From the NCBI RefSeq assembly GCF_029023865.1, contig NZ_CP118969.1, forward strand, positions 1,860,001 to 1,924,000: a stretch of DNA of 64,000 nt, given 5' to 3'. The notes beneath the pieces were generated by a model, which did no database searches, was not told the origin of the DNA, and worked only from the letters and a program-made list of their open reading frames with translations. The position numbers and the translations under genes were made by a program. The DNA is from Lactococcus lactis (GTDB lineage Bacteria > Bacillota > Bacilli > Lactobacillales > Streptococcaceae). Shown in pieces: positions 9,627 to 17,372 of the stretch; within the stretch, counting starts at the first letter, position 1, and each line of letters begins with the position of its first letter.

Positions 9627-11630
9627 TTAATAGGCCCTTTTACTTTCTTTGATAAATTTCTTTAAAAATTCAGTCCAATCCTGATTATCAATCAATGTTT
9701 CAAGTTGACAATGCAATCGGTAATTCCAGTAATGGTATGGATTTGCTGGAATATTAATTTGTTCGGATTTTGCATCTTCTTTTCGCAATTGTTCACTCAT
9801 TGCTAACCAATCTTGAATAGGTAAGATAACCATCATCGCATTGGAGTTTAAATGCCTTTTAACTATCTCTTGGATAATTTCTGCACTTGCATAATAAGGA
9901 GCTTCGCCATACCAACCCATGACTTCATTGTAGTAACGTTGAATTTCCTCATGATTTTCTTCCCACCAAGCTCTTAGTGGACTTGTATCGTGACTTGAAG
10001 TCGTTAGGACCGATAAATAGGGAACTTCGTTTAAAGGACTGACAAATCGATTATCTGAAGGCATTCTCTCAATTATCAAACGTAGAATATTAAGATGATT
10101 CATGACATCTGGTACATTGGCGGGAACCATTCCTAAATCTTCACCACAAGCCAACATATTCGTAGCATCTTTTAAAACTGGTAATTTTTCATAGGCCTTT
10201 TCTTTCCAAAATTCATAATTCCTTCCATAAAAATAGTCATTATAAAGTTTTTCAAGCCGTCCTTTATAGTCATCACCAAATTCTCGAAAGCTGATTGTTT
10301 GTATTAAAGAAATACGTGGATGATATTTCTCTGGATTCTCATCATCTTTTAATAATATTATATTTTCATGTAATTTATAAAGTCCTTCTCGCACCCAATC
10401 TTCTAATTGAGCTTTTTCTACTTTTTTCTGGTTATTATACTCATTTTGAAATGTATAATTTCCATTACCTATATAATCCAGAAATGTTTGAATAATCCAA
10501 TCTCGATTATCTCGGCCAAAAATTTCATCAATTACCCAATCCTTGATGAAAGGATTAATAAACCGCTCGAGGCCCCATTGCCTTAATGGAATACCATAGT
10601 TATTTTCAATTTCTTCTGCTGACAAGGCAATAGCTGGTGAAAATTGGCCCAATAAACCTCTTACGGAATCCTCTGGCATCTGCCATATTCTAAAGAAACC
10701 AAGAATATGGTCCAGCCGATAAGCATCAAAATAATTAGACATGGCTGTTAACCGTTTTTTCCACCATGCATAACCATCTTCGGCCATTTTTTTCCAATTG
10801 TAGGTTGGAAAGCCCCAATTTTGTCCATTTACAGCAAAAATATCAGGAGGAGCGCCAGCTTGTTTATCAAGATGAAAAAGTTCTGGATGAGTCCAAGCGT
10901 CTACGGAATCATGAGCAATTCCAATTGCGATATCTCCTTTTAGTGCAATTCCTAATTGATGACAATAGTCAACGGCTTCTGAAAGTTGATAATGCAAAAG
11001 GTATTGCACAAAGATATACAAATCCAATTGATTACTTTCTGAAGTTAACTTTTCAAAGAAATCTTCACCATAAGTGGCATACTTTCCCCAATTCATAAAA
11101 TTAGCACTTTGATTGATATCTCTTAAATACGAAAATGCCGCATAGGCCTTTAACCAATCCTCATTTTGCTGATAAAATTGCTGATAATCTTTGCTTGCTT
11201 TAAATTTATGAGCTGAGTTTTGATAAATAATTTCAGCATATTCCCATTTTAAGGCTAATGCTTTTTCATAATCTATTTTTTCTAAAGCATTTAATTCTAA
11301 TTCCGCGATGAGAAGCTTTTCTTGTTGAATTTTTGTGTAAGAATCCCAAAAGATGTGAATATCTAAATAAATTGGATGCAATGCAAAAACAGAAATGGCA
11401 CGATAAGGATATGAATCACGCCAGTCCATAAAAGTACTGGTATCATTAATTGGTAATAATTGAATGATGTCCATCCCAGAACGGTGGGCAAAATCGGCTA
11501 ACTCTTTCAAATCTGAAAATTGCCCTACCCCACTTGAGTTTTCAGTTCTTAGTGAAAAAACTGGAACTGCTATCCCTGTATGGTAAGCTTTTTTTCCGTA
11601 AGGTTCAATTGAAAAATTATTGGTGAGCAT
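9627..11630 (-). CDS. malQ: 4-alpha-glucanotransferase (amylomaltase)
   Basis: MalQ is a GH77 disproportionating enzyme that transfers maltodextrin segments between chains, releasing glucose. The 667-residue product is longer than the common form of about 500 residues and resembles the long GH77 type. Catalytic motifs are DAYRLDHILGFFRIW (nucleophile Asp), ACGEDLGMVP (acid/base Glu) and TTSSHDTSPLRAWW. AAGGAG lies 5 nt before the ATG at 11630. It is the first gene of the glg operon, read from the promoter at 11689-11718. Pairing it with glycogen genes suggests it remodels short dextrins released during glycogen turnover. Confidence 0.93.
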   Translation of the reverse strand: MLTNNFSIEPYGKKAYHTGIAVPVFSLRTENSSGVGQFSDLKELADFAHRSGMDIIQLLPINDTSTFMDWRDSYPYRAISVFALHPIYLDIHIFWDSYTKIQQEKLLIAELELNALEKIDYEKALALKWEYAEIIYQNSAHKFKASKDYQQFYQQNEDWLKAYAAFSYLRDINQSANFMNWGKYATYGEDFFEKLTSESNQLDLYIFVQYLLHYQLSEAVDYCHQLGIALKGDIAIGIAHDSVDAWTHPELFHLDKQAGAPPDIFAVNGQNWGFPTYNWKKMAEDGYAWWKKRLTAMSNYFDAYRLDHILGFFRIWQMPEDSVRGLLGQFSPAIALSAEEIENNYGIPLRQWGLERFINPFIKDWVIDEIFGRDNRDWIIQTFLDYIGNGNYTFQNEYNNQKKVEKAQLEDWVREGLYKLHENIILLKDDENPEKYHPRISLIQTISFREFGDDYKGRLEKLYNDYFYGRNYEFWKEKAYEKLPVLKDATNMLACGEDLGMVPANVPDVMNHLNILRLIIERMPSDNRFVSPLNEVPYLSVLTTSSHDTSPLRAWWEENHEEIQRYYNEVMGWYGEAPYYASAEIIQEIVKRHLNSNAMMVILPIQDWLAMSEQLRKEDAKSEQINIPANPYHYWNYRLHCQLETLIDNQDWTEFLKKFIKESKRAY

Positions 11631-11671
11631 TTTTACTCCTTAATTCTCTAAAAATAGTGTAGAATCGCAAA

Positions 11672-11685
11672 AGAAAATGTTTTCT
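11672..11685. promoter_or_regulatory. cre-like site at the malQ-glg transcription start
   Basis: On the minus strand the sequence reads AGAAAACATTTTCT, matching 12 of 14 positions of the CcpA consensus WGWAARCGYTWWMA. The central G is replaced by A. It lies just downstream of the -10, where CcpA binding would repress. Catabolite control of this operon is therefore plausible, not shown. Confidence 0.45.
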
Positions 11686-11688
11686 TTT

Positions 11689-11718
11689 ATTATATATCTT
11701 TTAAAAAAAATATACCAA
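11689..11718 (-). promoter_or_regulatory. malQ-glg operon promoter
   Basis: The -35 TTGGTA (11713-11718) and -10 TATAAT (11689-11694) are 18 bp apart, 59 bp upstream of the malQ start codon. Confidence 0.6.
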
Positions 11719-11800
11719 TATTTAGTGTGATTTTTCAGAAAATTAATAAGTAATGTTAAATAAGATAACTCATTAATTACAAAAGCTAGAAAAACGTAAT

Positions 11801-11840
11801 AAAAAAAAAAAGCTACAGATAAAATTATCGGTAACTTTTT
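11801..11840 (-). terminator. nusB terminator
   Basis: Read on the minus strand, AGTTACCGATA pairs with TATCTGTAGCT (one G-U and one mismatch) and is followed by a run of eleven T. It closes the yqhY-nusB transcript. Confidence 0.75.
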
Positions 11841-11848
11841 TATTAATT

Positions 11849-12820
11849 TTATTTTAAGAAGTTAGTTAATACACCATTAATGAATCGGCTTGATTTTTCA
11901 TCACTAAAGTCTTTTGAAAGCTCAACTGCTTCATTGACCGCAACAACATCAGGTGTTTCTGTATATAATATTTCATAACTAGAAACTTGAAGGATTGCTT
12001 GTTCAACAAGAGTCAAACGTGAAAATGACCAAGTTTTTGCCAAATATTTAGAAACATTTGCTTCCAAATCTTCTTTTTTTTCTAAAACTCCATCAACAAG
12101 TTGTGTAAAGTATTCAGGAGCTTCAAGATCTTCTGGACGATCATTGTCATAATTGAGAACAAAGCGTTTTGTATTTTTCAAAAGCTCTGACAATTGTGAT
12201 TGAGCATTATTTTCTGCTTGTGCTAATTGTTCATCAAGTTCTTCTTTTAAAGTGCTTGGAGTGAATAAATCACTTGTATATTTTTCAAGAACATTTTCAT
12301 GAAGGAATGAGAAGGTTTTTTGGAAAGTTTCAAGAGATTGTTCAGCTGTCGCATTATCTGGAAGATTTTTGAAAAATTCTAGAACTTTTGGCGCAACAGG
12401 TTCTTCATCAAGTTCAATTTGGAACAAACGAATCAATTTCAAATTTGCCATGACACCAACAAATAAATTTGTTGCTTCATATTCATTCATTTTCTTAGCG
12501 TAACCACCAAAATCTCGCATGAAAGCAAGAGCTTTAGCAACCGTTGTTTTCTCGATATCTTTAAGTCCAAGAATTTCATAAATTTCATAAATGGCTTCTA
12601 AAGGTTGAGAAAGTCCTTTTGGAAATTTACGAACAGTAATTCGTTCATCACGAAAATCAACATCAAAACGAATAGTTTGAGAAAGTTCTTCTTCTAATTT
12701 CTCGACGTTTTCTCTAAAAGAGCTTACGACATTTGTTGCCATTTCTTTTTGGACAGCATAAGAAAATAAGACCTGGACCGCTCGTTGACGAATCTGGTGT
12801 TGAGTGAGCGTCTTAGGCAT
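11849..12820 (-). CDS. nusB: Transcription antitermination factor NusB with a large internal insertion
   Basis: NusB binds boxA RNA with NusE in rRNA antitermination. The usual protein is about 140 residues, whereas this one is 323. The N-terminal helix (LTQHQIRQRAVQVLFSYAVQ) and the C-terminal part from about residue 235 (SFSRLTLVEQAILQVSSYEIL, then SDEKSSRFINGVLTNFLK) match the family. Between them lie roughly 190 residues rich in Glu, Leu and Lys that I cannot match to a domain. The ATG at 12820 overlaps the yqhY stop by 8 nt, and a GAGGG lies 8 nt upstream. The efp-yqhY-nusB order is conserved in Firmicutes, supporting the name despite the unusual length. Confidence 0.88.
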   Translation of the reverse strand: MPKTLTQHQIRQRAVQVLFSYAVQKEMATNVVSSFRENVEKLEEELSQTIRFDVDFRDERITVRKFPKGLSQPLEAIYEIYEILGLKDIEKTTVAKALAFMRDFGGYAKKMNEYEATNLFVGVMANLKLIRLFQIELDEEPVAPKVLEFFKNLPDNATAEQSLETFQKTFSFLHENVLEKYTSDLFTPSTLKEELDEQLAQAENNAQSQLSELLKNTKRFVLNYDNDRPEDLEAPEYFTQLVDGVLEKKEDLEANVSKYLAKTWSFSRLTLVEQAILQVSSYEILYTETPDVVAVNEAVELSKDFSDEKSSRFINGVLTNFLK

Positions 12821-13214
12821 CAAAAAATCCCTCATCAAACAAGTCTTCAAGCGCTGGTTTTGGTTGTTTTTCAGTCATAATTCCGACAACGTGGATATTG
12901 ACTTCATCAACAATAATCTCAGTAGCTTGGGCAACTGCTTCTTTCACTTCTTTTTGGATTTTTGTAGCAACGGCTGGTAGGCTTACACCGTAAGTAAGGT
13001 ACACATATATATCAACAGCTACTTTATCATCTTTTGAGTCAATATAAACACCACGGCCTTCATTTTTCTTACCAAGGCGGTCTGAAAAACGTTTGTTACG
13101 AAGGGCGTGTACCCCATCGATTTTGGCTGTTGTAATACCGATAATTACTTCAAGAACTTCAGGGGCAATGACGATATCCCCAAGTTCTTCAGAATGTACA
13201 GTTTTTTCTGCCAT
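12813..13214 (-). CDS. Asp23/Gls24 family envelope-stress protein (YqhY)
   Basis: This 133-residue cytosolic protein belongs to the Asp23/Gls24 (DUF322) family. Its characteristic core is GDIVIAPEVLEVIIGITTA followed by GVHALRNK and the YLTYGVSLPAVATKIQKEV stretch. In Bacillus the YqhY relative is linked to acetyl-CoA carboxylase control, but its biochemical role is not settled. The ATG at 13214 has AAAGGAG 8 nt upstream and is preferred over the longer reading. The stop overlaps the nusB start. A perfect 24-bp palindrome lies just upstream. Confidence 0.88.
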   Translation of the reverse strand: MAEKTVHSEELGDIVIAPEVLEVIIGITTAKIDGVHALRNKRFSDRLGKKNEGRGVYIDSKDDKVAVDIYVYLTYGVSLPAVATKIQKEVKEAVAQATEIIVDEVNIHVVGIMTEKQPKPALEDLFDEGFFDA

Positions 13215-13238
13215 TTTGATTTCTCCTTTTGTCTTTGC

Positions 13239-13262
13239 AAATTTTTCCAATTGGAAAAATTT
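13239..13262. repeat. Perfect 24-bp palindrome upstream of yqhY
   Basis: The two 12-base arms meeting at AATT (13249-13252) are exact reverse complements and are made of A/T runs around CC/GG. It sits 20 bp upstream of the yqhY ribosome binding site. It could be an operator or a message hairpin. I do not recognise it. Confidence 0.6.
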
Positions 13263-13312
13263 CACTTACAAAATGAATTTTCTTTACTGACGAAGTCTTT
13301 AAACTTCATAAA

Positions 13313-13340
13313 GTTACTGACAAAAGGCTGTCAGTAACTT
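13313..13340. repeat. Repeat-derived hairpin between efp and yqhY
   Basis: AAGTTACTGACA and TGTCAGTAACTT form a 12-bp stem with a 6-nt loop and include an exact CTGTCAGTAA at 13328-13337. On the minus strand, in which the genes are read, the stem is followed by only CTTTATG, so termination would be weak. On the plus strand a six-T tail follows. Confidence 0.7.
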
Positions 13341-13360
13341 TTTTCAGTAATCGTACTTAA

Positions 13361-13918
13361 TTAAGCACGTTTCAAGTATTCACCTGTTTGTGTGTTGATT
13401 TCAAGTTTTGTTCCAGCTTCAACGAAATCAGGAACGTTAACAACAAGACCAGTTTCCATAGTTGCTGGTTTACCAGAACCTGTTACTGTTGCACCTTTAA
13501 TAGATGGTTGTGTTTCAGTAACTTCAAGAACAACTGTTGTTGGAAGTTGAATACCAATTACTTCTGTACCGTAGAATTGAATTTTAACATCTGTATTTTC
13601 AAGAACATAAAGAAGTTCATCTTTAACTTGTTCTACTGGAATTTCATATTGTTCGTAAGTTTCATTGTTCATGAAATTAGCAATACCATCCATTGAGTAG
13701 AGGTATTGTGCTGTTACAGTTTCAATAACAGCTTGTTCAAACTTATCTTCAGGACGGTAAGTGTCATCAAAAGTTGAACCTGAGCGTACGTCTTTAAGTT
13801 TCATACGCATGATTGTATTCCCTTTACCTGGTTTGTGATGACTTGCTTCCATAACGCGGAGAAGTTTTTCCCCATTCAAAAATGTCATGCCTGATTTAAG
13901 GTCTTTTGCTAAAACCAT
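13361..13918 (-). CDS. efp: Translation elongation factor P
   Basis: EF-P binds between the ribosomal P and E sites and relieves stalling at consecutive prolines. The 185-residue product has the family length and three-domain layout: a KOW-like N-terminus with HHKPGKG (Lys32 at the tip, the residue modified in other bacteria), then two OB domains ending [17 protein letters not shown]. The ATG at 13918 follows an AGGAG. It is read from its own promoter at 14025-14053, which overlaps the end of pepP. Its leader contains a long hairpin. Confidence 0.97.
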   Translation of the reverse strand: MVLAKDLKSGMTFLNGEKLLRVMEASHHKPGKGNTIMRMKLKDVRSGSTFDDTYRPEDKFEQAVIETVTAQYLYSMDGIANFMNNETYEQYEIPVEQVKDELLYVLENTDVKIQFYGTEVIGIQLPTTVVLEVTETQPSIKGATVTGSGKPATMETGLVVNVPDFVEAGTKLEINTQTGEYLKRA

Positions 13919-13955
13919 GTTTATGTTTCTCCTAGTATTTATAAATTTAGATATT

Positions 13956-14011
13956 CTGTCATTTTTCTTTTGTCAGCAATTTTTTTGTACACAAAAGAAG
14001 TGAAATGACAG
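13956..14011 (-). other. Long hairpin in the efp 5' leader
   Basis: CTGTCATTT plus TTCTTTTGT pairs with ACAAAAGAA plus AAATGACAG, with a small bulge (GTG on one side) and a loop of about 17 nt. The structure lies between the efp promoter and the ribosome binding site, so it would be in the message. Function unknown. Confidence 0.6.
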
Positions 14012-14024
14012 GATTTAACATCTT

Positions 14025-14053
14025 ATTTTATCACAAGTTATTGCTTTTTTCAA
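14025..14053 (-). promoter_or_regulatory. efp promoter
   Basis: The -35 TTGAAA (14048-14053) and extended -10 TGATAAAAT (hexamer 14025-14030) are 17 bp apart. The -35 covers the last codons of pepP, so efp has a separate start point about 110 nt before its AUG. Confidence 0.65.
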
Positions 14054-15108
14054 ATAACGATAAGCTCTTTTGGGGCTTTTGTTAAGACTTCACAGCCATT
14101 TTCTGTCACTAATAAGTCATCTTCAATTCTGACTCCACCAAATTCAGGAATATAAATTCCTGGCTCATCTGTAATAACCATCCCAGCTTCCAAGTGATTT
14201 TCTGTCATTGATTGATTAAAATAAGGAATTTCATGAACATCTAAACCAAGTCCATGTCCAATTCCATGCGTAAAATACTGACCAAAATTGGCTTCTTCAA
14301 TGACGGTACGCGGAACCTTATCATATTCGGCATAAGTCATTCCCGCTTTGACTTCTTTGATAAGTGCTTCATTAGCCTTACGCACGGTTTCATAAATTGT
14401 TCGCATCTTGTCGTCTACAGAACCCACGAAAATTGTTCTGGTCATATCGCTAGCATAATGTTCATAATAACAACCAAAATCAATGGTCACTGGATCACCA
14501 AATTGAATCATTTTACTGGTCGCAACGCCATGAGGCAAGCTACTTCTCTTGCCTGAGGCAACAATGGTTTCGAAGGAAATTCCGCTCGCCTCTAAATCAC
14601 GCATTTTGAAATCAAGAAAATTAGCAACTTCAATTTCAGTTCGGCCCGGCTCAATGAATTTTAAAGCTGACATAAACGCTTCATCAGCAATTGCACAGGC
14701 TTTTTTTATCAAATCAATCTCTGTGTCATCTTTAAATTGGCGCAATTCCAAAACAAAATTACTTGTGGCTAAAAGTTCTAATCCTGGAGTGGCGTCAGAA
14801 AGTCTTTTAAAGAAAGCATAGTCAACTGTTTCTTCAAAAGCTATATTTTTAATTGATTCACTTGCTGACAGGTCTGTCAGTAAACTTATTGGATCTCTTG
14901 TTTCGATAATTTCAAAATCACTAATCAATCCACGCGCCATTTCACTATAACGGCTGTCTGTCATAAAAATATTTCGCTTCGCTGTCAAAAAAACTGTGCC
15001 CGCGGTTCCAGAAAATCCTGTCAGATAAAAGATATTCTTCATATCAGTAATCAATAAACTATCAATATTTTCTGTCAGCATTTTTGCTTTTAATTTTTCA
15101 ATTCTCAT
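14050..15108 (-). CDS. pepP: Xaa-Pro aminopeptidase (M24 family)
   Basis: PepP removes N-terminal residues preceding proline, part of the cytosolic peptidase set that uses casein peptides. The 352-residue product has a creatinase-like N-terminal domain (about 1-125) and a pita-bread catalytic domain. Metal ligands are visible in order: Asp in VTIDFGCYYEHYASDMTR (two Asp), His in HGIGHGLGLDVHEIPY, Glu in ITDEPGIY, and Glu in GGVRIEDDLL. AGGAG lies before the ATG at 15108. A repeat copy at 14874-14883 falls in the stretch encoding SLLTDLSASE. Its neighbour efp, a proline-related translation factor, is a common pairing. Confidence 0.92.
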   Translation of the reverse strand: MRIEKLKAKMLTENIDSLLITDMKNIFYLTGFSGTAGTVFLTAKRNIFMTDSRYSEMARGLISDFEIIETRDPISLLTDLSASESIKNIAFEETVDYAFFKRLSDATPGLELLATSNFVLELRQFKDDTEIDLIKKACAIADEAFMSALKFIEPGRTEIEVANFLDFKMRDLEASGISFETIVASGKRSSLPHGVATSKMIQFGDPVTIDFGCYYEHYASDMTRTIFVGSVDDKMRTIYETVRKANEALIKEVKAGMTYAEYDKVPRTVIEEANFGQYFTHGIGHGLGLDVHEIPYFNQSMTENHLEAGMVITDEPGIYIPEFGGVRIEDDLLVTENGCEVLTKAPKELIVI

Positions 15109-15173
15109 TTTATTCTCCTTTAAATTAAGAATTAAACTTTAAAATATTTCTTCATTTTCTTACATGATAACAC

Positions 15174-15199
15174 AAAAACGCTAACATGAGTTAACGTTT
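15174..15199 (-). terminator. rsmA terminator
   Basis: On the minus strand AACGTTAAC pairs with GTTAGCGTT (one G-U) around a TCAT loop, followed by TTTTT. It separates rsmA from pepP. Confidence 0.75.
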
Positions 15200-15208
15200 C
15201 CTTTTAAT

Positions 15209-16093
15209 TTATTTTTTAAGCGGAAGTAGGGCATCAGCTAATTTAGCAAATTCTTCAATAGATAAGGCTTCACCACGAATTGTTGGCGATATTTCTGCTT
15301 GTGCCAATAATTTTTCAATTTCAGGTTTACTTTCTTTACCAAAAGCTGCTTGTAAATTATTCATCAATGTTTTACGACGATGAACAAAACTGCTGTGCAT
15401 CGTTTTAAAGAACCATTCTTCATCTTCTACTTCAACCAATGGTGCTTCACGACGAACCATTTTCAAAATAGCTGAATCAACATTTGGTGCTGGAATAAAG
15501 ACAGTTCGAGGTACAATAAAGGCTACACTTGCTTCCATATAATATTGAACAGCAATTGATAATGAGCCGTAAGCTTTCGTTTTAGGACTTGCAGCAATTC
15601 GGTCTGCCACTTCTTTTTGCATCATCACCACAAATTCTGAAAATGGAATTTTGCTTTCAATCAAATGCATCAAAATCGGTGTTGTGATGTAATAAGGTAA
15701 ATTCGCAACCACTTTGATTGGTAAATTTGGATTTTTAAATTTTTGAATTTCTGAAAGTAAATCAACTTTCAAAATATCTGCCGAAACCAAGGTAAAATTA
15801 TCGTAAGGTGCCATCGTTTCTTCTAAAATTGGAATCAAAGATTTGTCAATTTCAAAAGCCATCACTTCAGCTGCTTCTTCCAATAAATATTGGGTCAACG
15901 AACCAATACCTGGGCCAATTTCAATGACATTTACTTCTTTTGAAAGTACAGCGGTTTGAGTAATTTTTGTCAGAATATTATGGTCTGTCAGGAAATTTTG
16001 TCCAAATTTTTTCTTAAAATTAAAATCATGGCGACGTAAAATGTCCTGAGTACGGATAATATTGGAAATGCGGTCTATGTTATTTTCTGTCAT
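15209..16093 (-). CDS. rsmA: 16S rRNA dimethyladenosine transferase
   Basis: RsmA (KsgA) dimethylates two adjacent adenosines in the loop of 16S rRNA helix 45 during small-subunit assembly. The 294-residue product shows [10 protein letters not shown], the SAM-binding [15 protein letters not shown] (motif I) and the catalytic [10 protein letters not shown] (motif IV), followed by the helical C-terminal domain. It lies 111 bp after rnmV, and that gap contains repeat copies. The rnmV-rsmA pairing is conserved in Firmicutes. Confidence 0.96.
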   Translation of the reverse strand: MTENNIDRISNIIRTQDILRRHDFNFKKKFGQNFLTDHNILTKITQTAVLSKEVNVIEIGPGIGSLTQYLLEEAAEVMAFEIDKSLIPILEETMAPYDNFTLVSADILKVDLLSEIQKFKNPNLPIKVVANLPYYITTPILMHLIESKIPFSEFVVMMQKEVADRIAASPKTKAYGSLSIAVQYYMEASVAFIVPRTVFIPAPNVDSAILKMVRREAPLVEVEDEEWFFKTMHSSFVHRRKTLMNNLQAAFGKESKPEIEKLLAQAEISPTIRGEALSIEEFAKLADALLPLKK

Positions 16094-16141
16094 TTTTTCT
16101 TTCTTTTACTTTTTATGTATTTTAAAACTGATATTCAGTTT

Positions 16142-16164
16142 TTGTCAGTAAATTTTACTGACAG
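16142..16164. repeat. Inverted repeat pair between rnmV and rsmA
   Basis: TTGTCAGTAAA and TTTACTGACAG face each other as a near-perfect 10-bp stem with almost no loop. A further exact copy, CTGTCAGTAA, at 16201-16210 covers the end of rnmV. Confidence 0.75.
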
Positions 16165-16203
16165 AAACCATTGATGTATTCTATCGGCGATATTTATCTT
16201 CTG

Positions 16204-16824
16204 TCAGTAATTCTTCATTACATTTTCAATTTGTTCTTTTGTAATTTTAAACATGTTAAGTCGTTTCTTAATTTGTTTTCCATTCGCATAACCAATTCTG
16301 AGTTGCTCACAAAGAAATTCTCGACGTTTTCTACTGTCAGCGGCCATAACTAAGCCAAAGCTCATTAAATCAGTTTGTGTCAGTTCTGTCAGCACTTCTT
16401 TTTTACTGACAGAACTTCTGTCAGAGGATAGTCCTTGCGTTTTAGCACTTCCAAATTCATCAGTAACTTTTTCTCCACCAAATACTTCTGACAAAGCCTG
16501 ATTCAGTGCTTCAAAATTTGCATGCTCAACTCCTAAAGAACCTTTTCCTTTAGGTCTTGCCTCATCACGATTTAAAAACGCATGTTTAGCATTTGGAACG
16601 GCTTGCATTATGATTTTACGAATTCTTTCTCCTTGGAAATCTGGATCAGTAAAAACAATAATTCCTCGCTTATCTTCTAACCTCTTTAGTCGTTCTAAAT
16701 CTCTGTCATCAATAGATGAACCTCCTGTTTCATAGGTCTCACAGTCAAAATAACGCTTAAGATTGGCTGTGTCATCTCGTCCCTCTACCACAATTACTTC
16801 ATTAATTTTTTGCTTTTCTACCAT
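16204..16824 (-). CDS. rnmV: Ribonuclease M5
   Basis: RNase M5 completes maturation of 5S rRNA in Firmicutes. The 206-residue product has the TOPRIM domain at its N-terminus, with VVEGRDDTANLKRYF (catalytic Glu) and IVFTDPDFQGERIR (DxD-type metal site), then FLNRDEARPKGKGSLGVEHA typical of the family. Between the TOPRIM domain and the C-terminal part is a Ser/Thr-rich stretch (about residues 130-155) whose DNA is dense in the TTACTGACAG repeat, and it looks like an insertion. The ATG at 16824 lies inside the end of the preceding kinase gene (23-nt overlap). No strong Shine-Dalgarno sequence is visible, so translation is probably coupled. Confidence 0.93.
   Translation of the reverse strand: MVEKQKINEVIVVEGRDDTANLKRYFDCETYETGGSSIDDRDLERLKRLEDKRGIIVFTDPDFQGERIRKIIMQAVPNAKHAFLNRDEARPKGKGSLGVEHANFEALNQALSEVFGGEKVTDEFGSAKTQGLSSDRSSVSKKEVLTELTQTDLMSFGLVMAADSRKRREFLCEQLRIGYANGKQIKKRLNMFKITKEQIENVMKNY
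16386..16434. repeat. Repeat cluster inside rnmV
   Basis: Within about 50 bases there are CTGTCAG (16386), TTACTGACAG (16403-16412) and CTGTCAG (16418). Together they form alternative hairpins and encode the segment around DRSSVSKKEVLTEL. Confidence 0.8.
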
Positions 16825-17335
16825 AATTTGCTAAATATTTCTCTTTATCTTTTCGATTTTTAAGGATAATCACTTTACTTTCAGCATTAAATTCTTTTAT
16901 TTTTTGCTCAATCTGTGGAAACTCTTTTTCAGGAAAGGTCCAAACAAATTTCAAAAATTCCAGATATTCTTTGTCCCATTTTTCTTTAAACTCTTCAGCA
17001 ATATCTGGGCGATTTTTACCAAAAACACGACTCTTAATCGAGCGCTTAATCACCCGAAACGTTGTTTTTAAACGGGGTGTCTTCAACCAGATTACTTCAT
17101 CAGCAAAAGGTAATCGCTCATCTAAAGTTGAACCGTAATTTCCATCAATAATCACATTTTCATTTTGGAAAATAAAAATTCTTGTCGCCTCACGTAACTT
17201 TTCTCTGGCAATTTCACTTGGATATTTATGAAAAACCTTATCTAAATGCAAAATAGGATAATTTGTAATTTTTCCTAGTTCTCTTGCAAAAGTTGATTTA
17301 CCACTTCCTGAACTACCAATAATCATAATTTTCAT
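16802..17335 (-). CDS. P-loop kinase of the adenylate-kinase/topology-modulation type
   Basis: A 177-residue cytosolic NTP-binding protein beginning MKIMIIGSSGSGKSTFARELG, a Walker A motif. PILHLDKVFHKYP and VIIDGNYGSTLDERLPFADEVIWL match proteins annotated as adenylate kinase-like or topology modulation (FlaR-like). Substrate unknown. I start at the ATG at 17335, which has AGGAG 8 nt upstream, rather than 24 bases earlier. It sits between tatD (37 bp before) and rnmV (23-nt overlap) and is likely cotranscribed with them. Confidence 0.8.
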   Translation of the reverse strand: MKIMIIGSSGSGKSTFARELGKITNYPILHLDKVFHKYPSEIAREKLREATRIFIFQNENVIIDGNYGSTLDERLPFADEVIWLKTPRLKTTFRVIKRSIKSRVFGKNRPDIAEEFKEKWDKEYLEFLKFVWTFPEKEFPQIEQKIKEFNAESKVIILKNRKDKEKYLANYGRKAKN

Positions 17336-17372
17336 AAAAATAGCTCCTATCCAAATCAAAATAAATACGAAT

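Noticed and set aside
16142-16434. Possible CRISPR-like array from closely spaced short repeats
   Set aside because: Units are about 10 bp, occur in both orientations, have irregular spacing and lie inside rnmV. There are no cas genes.
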